Of a stretch of DNA of 64,000 bases, positions 60,526 to 64,000 are shown in pieces. Position 1 is the stretch's first letter; each line of letters opens with the position of its first letter. The notes beneath the pieces were generated by a model, which was not told the origin of the DNA, ran no database searches, and saw only the letters and a list, made by a program, of their open reading frames with translations. Where the stretch lies: positions 1 through 64,000 of the IMG/VR virus record IMGVR_UViG_3300025085_002722; one strand, written 5' to 3'. Origin of the DNA: a virus. A program made the translations under genes and the position numbers.

Positions 60526-62226
60526 ATGGCTGTTAAATCATATATCGTATCGTTTGAACACGAACACATAGATGGTGATTCTGTTTCTTTTGACCAGTCT
60601 GCAACAGAAACTGCACTTACGGGTGCAGGTGCAACAATAGATAGTAGTTTTGATCATGCTAAGTCTGGTATGTATAAAATTAGTATCGACGAGACTAACA
60701 TAAGTAGCATTTCATCACTAACAGGTTACGTTGCATCAGAGAATGTAACGGACCAAGCAGATGCCACACTATTAATTAGTGAAGCAACAAGCGAATGGCA
60801 CAAACAAAGAATAGTAACTAGAAACTTACCACTAAGAACAACTTTTGACCCTGTATATACAGGAAATAACTCAGTAGTATATCTAATGGACAGTGGTGTT
60901 GACCAAGGTCACCCAGAGTTCTCAGGAAAAAGTTTTGAACCTATATATTCAGTAATGGAATCACCCGGTGGATTTGCTGAATTTATAGAAGACGGCAACG
61001 CCGGTACAGATTTTGATACATCAGACAAACACGGTCATGGAACAGCAATGGCTAGTTTAATCAATGGTGCTACATACGGTGTAGCCGGAGATGCCACAAT
61101 AGGAATTGTTAAAATTTCCGACCCTTCAGTAGATGGCGGTGCTATCAAATTAGAAAATGTACTAAATGCCTTTAAAGCAATAAGATTAGCAGACATTAAC
61201 TTTCTTGATGAGGGTGGGTCAACTTATACTAATGCACCAACTGTATGCATGGCATGGAGTTTTCCAAAATCACAAGTACTAGACAGATATGTTTCCTTAA
61301 TGCAAAATCGCGAAGGCTTCTTAATGGTTGCCGCGGCAGGTAACAACGGTGGAGATGTTGATAATTATTCACCAGCAGGCATTAACGAAATTTTAACAGT
61401 AGGCGCAAGTGACAGTTCAGATAACGTACCTTCATTCTCAAATGATGCAGGTGCTATCGTAGAACAAGGTACTGGACTACAAACAAACGGTGGTGAAGAA
61501 GTCGATGTATTTGCTCCAGGTGTTGCAGTAAACTATGCAGACATCAGCAATAGATTAAATGACAGCGATTACACAGGCGTTACAGGCGATGATCTAAAAA
61601 CTACAGGTAGTGGAACAAGTATATCTTGTGCCATAGTTGCAGGTATGGGTGCTATGTCTTCTGAAAGATTTGGAAGTAGTAGAGCAACAGGAAATGCACT
61701 CAAAGAACTAGTTATTGAACAATCATTAACTGGACTACTTTTCCAAGATCCAGGATTATACAGCAGTACACCAAATAACATCGTGTTTGCAGAAAACGAA
61801 TATTATGCAACTGTATGGAATACAGCCGCTGGTAACTTAGGAGACTTTTTACTTACAGGTGCTGGCGATATTGATATTAGTTTAGATGTTGCTAATACTG
61901 TAACAGAAATTACTAGTTCAGAATTTGCCGCAATGCCACCAGCATTAGAATTAAATGGTAATGCGTCAACCGGTTGGAATATTACAGCAAATACCAGTGT
62001 AACAGGTACTATGAGTAATACAACAATATATAACTTTATTCTAACTGCAACTAAAAGCGATAACACAAAATATAACAGACACTTTTCAGTAAGTTTATTT
62101 GGTGGTAGCGAAATTACAGAAGACGAAAGAACTGCAGGTAATGAAACATACTTTGTAAACGACGGCGGAACATTAAGTGAAGTTGTTTATGGCTCAGGTC
62201 AGTATGCAGGTAGACAGTTAAAATAA
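60526..62226 (+). CDS. Subtilisin-like serine protease (S8) with prodomain-like N-terminus
   Basis: This 566-residue protein contains an S8 peptidase with the full catalytic triad: Asp122 in YLMDSGVDQGH, His171 in KHGHGTAMAS, Ser365 in GSGTSISCAIVAG. AAGNNGG near 270 supplies the oxyanion-hole Asn. Residues 1-90 resemble an inhibitor I9-type prodomain. The last 120 residues look like an Ig-like beta domain. There is no signal peptide. It has a GAAGGGA ribosome-binding site and a strong terminator. It may be a virion or fibre-linked protease. The target is unknown. Confidence 0.88.
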   Translation: MAVKSYIVSFEHEHIDGDSVSFDQSATETALTGAGATIDSSFDHAKSGMYKISIDETNISSISSLTGYVASENVTDQADATLLISEATSEWHKQRIVTRNLPLRTTFDPVYTGNNSVVYLMDSGVDQGHPEFSGKSFEPIYSVMESPGGFAEFIEDGNAGTDFDTSDKHGHGTAMASLINGATYGVAGDATIGIVKISDPSVDGGAIKLENVLNAFKAIRLADINFLDEGGSTYTNAPTVCMAWSFPKSQVLDRYVSLMQNREGFLMVAAAGNNGGDVDNYSPAGINEILTVGASDSSDNVPSFSNDAGAIVEQGTGLQTNGGEEVDVFAPGVAVNYADISNRLNDSDYTGVTGDDLKTTGSGTSISCAIVAGMGAMSSERFGSSRATGNALKELVIEQSLTGLLFQDPGLYSSTPNNIVFAENEYYATVWNTAAGNLGDFLLTGAGDIDISLDVANTVTEITSSEFAAMPPALELNGNASTGWNITANTSVTGTMSNTTIYNFILTATKSDNTKYNRHFSVSLFGGSEITEDERTAGNETYFVNDGGTLSEVVYGSGQYAGRQLK

Positions 62227-62245
62227 AATATTTTTTATAAAAAAG

Positions 62246-62270
62246 TAGGCTGGGAACAGCCTATTTTTTT
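62246..62270 (+). terminator. Rho-independent terminator after the subtilase gene
   Basis: TAGGCTG pairs with CAGCCTA around a GGAA tetraloop, followed by seven T. It ends the PAAR/PP-loop/subtilase transcript. Confidence 0.92.
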
Positions 62271-62280
62271 GACCGCACAA

Positions 62281-62288
62281 AATAAATA
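62281..62288 (+). promoter_or_regulatory. T4-type late promoter of the acetyltransferase gene
   Basis: AATAAATA, then CTACT, then a GTG start codon at 62294. The five-base spacing is kept although the start codon is GTG. Confidence 0.72.
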
Positions 62289-62293
62289 CTACT

Positions 62294-62770
62294 GTGGAAA
62301 CAACCAATATATCATTTGAAACTATTTGTCATGTGTGGCAAAAACATTTATGGCAAAATAGAGTAAGTCCAATTGAAACTCATAGTGCAATGACTTGGCC
62401 ATTTGACGGCAATCCATTAGAATACGATATGGATATTTTTAATTATACACCAACTTTTTTTGCTATCTTTCTAAGGCAAGAGATAGTAGGAGTAAACAGC
62501 GGACACAGAACAAAGGATAATATCTATAGAAGCAGAGGTATATGGGTACGACCCGAATACAGAAAAAGAGGTATATCGACAATGTTATTTGATGCTACAG
62601 AAAAACAAGCAATCAAAGAAGGTTGCAATATGATATGGAGCATACCTCGTAAAAGTGCCTTACCGGCATATACTAAATTTGGCTTTGAAACTGTAGGTAA
62701 CTATTTTGACGAAGGCATGGAGTTTGGGCCTAACATATATGTAACCAAGGAACTAAATGTATCCAACTAA
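62294..62770 (+). CDS. GNAT-family N-acetyltransferase, GTG start
   Basis: This 158-residue protein has the acetyl-CoA-binding motif A in GIWVRPEYRKRGISTMLFD, preceded by the strand FAIFLRQEIVGVNSG, and motif B in LPAYTKFGFETVGNY. GNAT enzymes acetylate amines of proteins, peptides or small molecules. The GTG at 62294 is the expected start because it sits five bases after a late promoter. It overlaps the radical SAM gene by 14 bases, suggesting coupled expression. Confidence 0.85.
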   Translation: METTNISFETICHVWQKHLWQNRVSPIETHSAMTWPFDGNPLEYDMDIFNYTPTFFAIFLRQEIVGVNSGHRTKDNIYRSRGIWVRPEYRKRGISTMLFDATEKQAIKEGCNMIWSIPRKSALPAYTKFGFETVGNYFDEGMEFGPNIYVTKELNVSN

Positions 62771-63779
62771 AGTACATGGACCTAGACCAGAGGTACTGTC
62801 GAAAGATATCACTATACAATGGAGTATGGGCAATAGTTGTAACTTTGAATGTGAATACTGCCCCGCACAATTACATGATGGCAGTTTAGGTTGGCACGAT
62901 ACAAGTAAGTATATAGACATTATAGAAAAAATATGTAAACACTATCAAGAACAAGACAAAGTAGTAAACTTTGAATTTATTGGCGGCGAAGTTACAGTTA
63001 TACCTGGCTTTATAGAAATATTAGAAAAAGTAAAAGAGTACAACGGGCACAATATAATTTTTACAAATGGTAGCAGAACAGTTAATTGGTGGAGCAAAGC
63101 AAAACATTTAATTGATGATTTAGTGATCAGTTACCACCCACAATCAATGGACGAAGATTCGCTGATAGAAATCGCTGAAGAAATAAAAGACTCGGTGTAT
63201 ACAAGTTATCAACTAGCAGGTGTAAAAGATTACTTACCAAGACTAGAACTGTTAGCAGAGAGGCTTAGAACAGTATATAAGCATAGTACAGTACAGGACT
63301 ACTGGGGTGTTAATATTGCAATCAAAACCATGTATAAAAAACTATTAGGTCCTGGTGCTAAACAAGATACATTTTATGACTATAGTGGCAATGATTGGCG
63401 TATATTAAATTTACCCACATGGAAAGAAAATCCAGACACACCTCCGCCACCGCCGCCAGATCCAAATGCTCCGCCTCCACCAGAGCCACATCCAAGTAGA
63501 TTTTTATTCACATACCAGACACCTGAAGAAACAAACTACTACAATGCAGATCAAATTATGGATCAAGGACTAAACAAATTTCAGGGCATGATGTGTCATA
63601 TAGGCGAGCGAGGTTTTAATATCGACATGCGTGGCAATATTGTTAGCAGTTGGTGTGGTGCTAAAACATATGGTAATGTGTTTGAATCTGATTTTGAATT
63701 GCCGACACCCGAAGGCGTAGTTTGTCCACATGAGCATTGTAATAATCCCAAAGATATTCAAATACTCAAAACTGCCTAA
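62757..63779 (+). CDS. Radical SAM protein with extra C-terminal Cys and a polyproline insert
   Basis: The CxxxCxxC motif that binds the radical SAM iron-sulfur cluster is at residues 28-35 (SCNFECEYC). The barrel continues with FEFIGGEVTVIPGF (the GGE motif). A C-terminal set of five Cys (MMCHIGE, SSWCGAK, VVCPHEHCNN, plus spacing like SPASM-type domains) suggests one or more auxiliary clusters. A Pro-rich loop near residues 226-246 is unusual. Such enzymes often modify peptides or proteins. The start overlaps the GNAT gene. The product is unknown. Confidence 0.85.
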   Translation: MYPTKVHGPRPEVLSKDITIQWSMGNSCNFECEYCPAQLHDGSLGWHDTSKYIDIIEKICKHYQEQDKVVNFEFIGGEVTVIPGFIEILEKVKEYNGHNIIFTNGSRTVNWWSKAKHLIDDLVISYHPQSMDEDSLIEIAEEIKDSVYTSYQLAGVKDYLPRLELLAERLRTVYKHSTVQDYWGVNIAIKTMYKKLLGPGAKQDTFYDYSGNDWRILNLPTWKENPDTPPPPPPDPNAPPPPEPHPSRFLFTYQTPEETNYYNADQIMDQGLNKFQGMMCHIGERGFNIDMRGNIVSSWCGAKTYGNVFESDFELPTPEGVVCPHEHCNNPKDIQILKTA

Positions 63780-63804
63780 AACCCCTACTAAATCAATAAC
63801 ATAA

Positions 63805-63812
63805 TATAAATA
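63805..63812 (+). promoter_or_regulatory. T4-type late promoter near the right end
   Basis: TATAAATA, then GACTG and TATAAAAGGATAT. No start codon lies at the expected spacing. The next ATGs are over 60 bases away, so a leader would be present. The region 63813-63911 is AT-rich with no clear gene. Confidence 0.55.
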
Positions 63813-63935
63813 GACTGTATAAAAGGATATAACTTACTTTTATATTATTTTTGCCCACATTCAAGATAAAATTTTAATAACATGCTAGGTTGTATGTTGT
63901 GATATCCTATTTATGGGCACATACAACAGACAAAG

Positions 63936-64000
63936 ATGGAAAAACTTAGAGACAAAGCAGAGTTATTTACACTCATATCAGTATTCTTATTCAGCATTAT
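63936..64000 (+). CDS. Possible N-terminus of a membrane protein, cut by window
   Basis: An ATG at 63936 opens a frame that runs past the window edge. The visible 21 residues include a hydrophobic run (AELFTLISVFLFSII) after a charged start (MEKLRDK), as in a membrane anchor. An alternative frame from an ATG at 63913 is also open to the edge and is hydrophilic. No ribosome-binding site supports either, so this is weak. Confidence 0.3.
   Translation, partial: MEKLRDKAELFTLISVFLFSI

Noticed and set aside
59222-63779. Calling the enzyme group a ribosomal peptide natural-product cluster
   Set aside because: No short precursor with a core peptide or leader was found, and the genes are interrupted by a terminator. 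It is kept only as a modification hypothesis.
1-64000. CRISPR arrays, insertion sequences, integrase or attachment sites
   Set aside because: No regularly spaced repeats, transposase motifs or terminal inverted repeats were seen.
63936-64000. Reading the partial membrane-like start at the right edge as the missing N-terminus of the cyclase at base 1
   Set aside because: Many required T4-like genes are absent from the window, so the genome is larger and the two edges need not be adjacent.

Overview
This 64 kb, AT-rich window is a near-gapless stretch of a T4-like (contractile-tailed, tevenvirus-type) phage genome. The call rests on recognisable homologues of T4 gp4, gp13, gp14, gp15, gp16, gp17, gp18, gp19, gp32, gp41, gp61, UvsX, UvsW, NrdA and NrdB, and on repeated T4-type late promoters (consensus GATAAATA/TATAAATA). 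Base composition and the mix of conserved unknown genes recall marine T4-like phages of SAR11 or cyanobacteria. No photosynthesis genes are present here, so a SAR11-like or other AT-rich marine host is an inference. No tRNA, CRISPR array, insertion sequence or integrase was seen. No gene-free stretch exceeds about 300 bases.

Layout. 1-555: C-terminal part of a class III nucleotidyl cyclase. 556-4047 (minus): gp14, gp15, a Nudix hydrolase and an unknown gene as one operon. 4099-17195 (plus): a small membrane protein, an unknown protein, gp13, a dNMP kinase, sheath, tube, a tube-initiator-like protein, gp4, gp16, gp17 and several unknowns. 17354-29472: replication, recombination and nucleotide metabolism (gp32, SGNH hydrolase, UvsX, UvsW, APS-kinase/adenylyltransferase fusion, two MazG proteins, MetK, Apt, possible gp62, ThyX). 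29462-34186: a DnaE-like fragment, a structural-looking protein, a sulfotransferase, primase and helicase. 34217-49653: predicted virion-internal proteins, including a 2222-residue protein with amidoligase-like and nuclease-like domains and a Cu/Zn superoxide dismutase-ParB fusion. 49607-54939: structural proteins, an exonuclease and a fibre-like protein. 54911-58612: ribonucleotide reductase. 58609-63779: PAAR spike tip, PP-loop ATPase, subtilase, GNAT acetyltransferase and radical SAM protein. An unfinished gene may start at the right edge.

Three patterns stand out. First, the late promoter is fused to the start codon: at ten genes the 8-bp box is followed by exactly five bases and then ATG or GTG. 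By T4 promoter geometry, transcription would begin on the start codon, giving leaderless late mRNAs. Three sigma70-type promoters (uvsW, primase and a small membrane protein) show the same geometry. Second, at least eight proteins share a short N-terminus of the form M-[RK]-x-x-[DE]-[VLF], often followed by [ILV]-x-E. This resembles the capsid-targeting peptide that the T4 prohead protease removes from internal head proteins. It suggests that the superoxide dismutase fusion, the giant amidoligase-like protein, a ligase-like nucleotidyltransferase and Lys/Arg-rich proteins are packaged and injected with the DNA. Third, the phage carries uncommon host-directed enzymes: the cyclase, a possible activated-sulfate enzyme with a sulfotransferase, a SAM synthetase with adenine salvage, and the PP-loop/subtilase/GNAT/radical SAM group.
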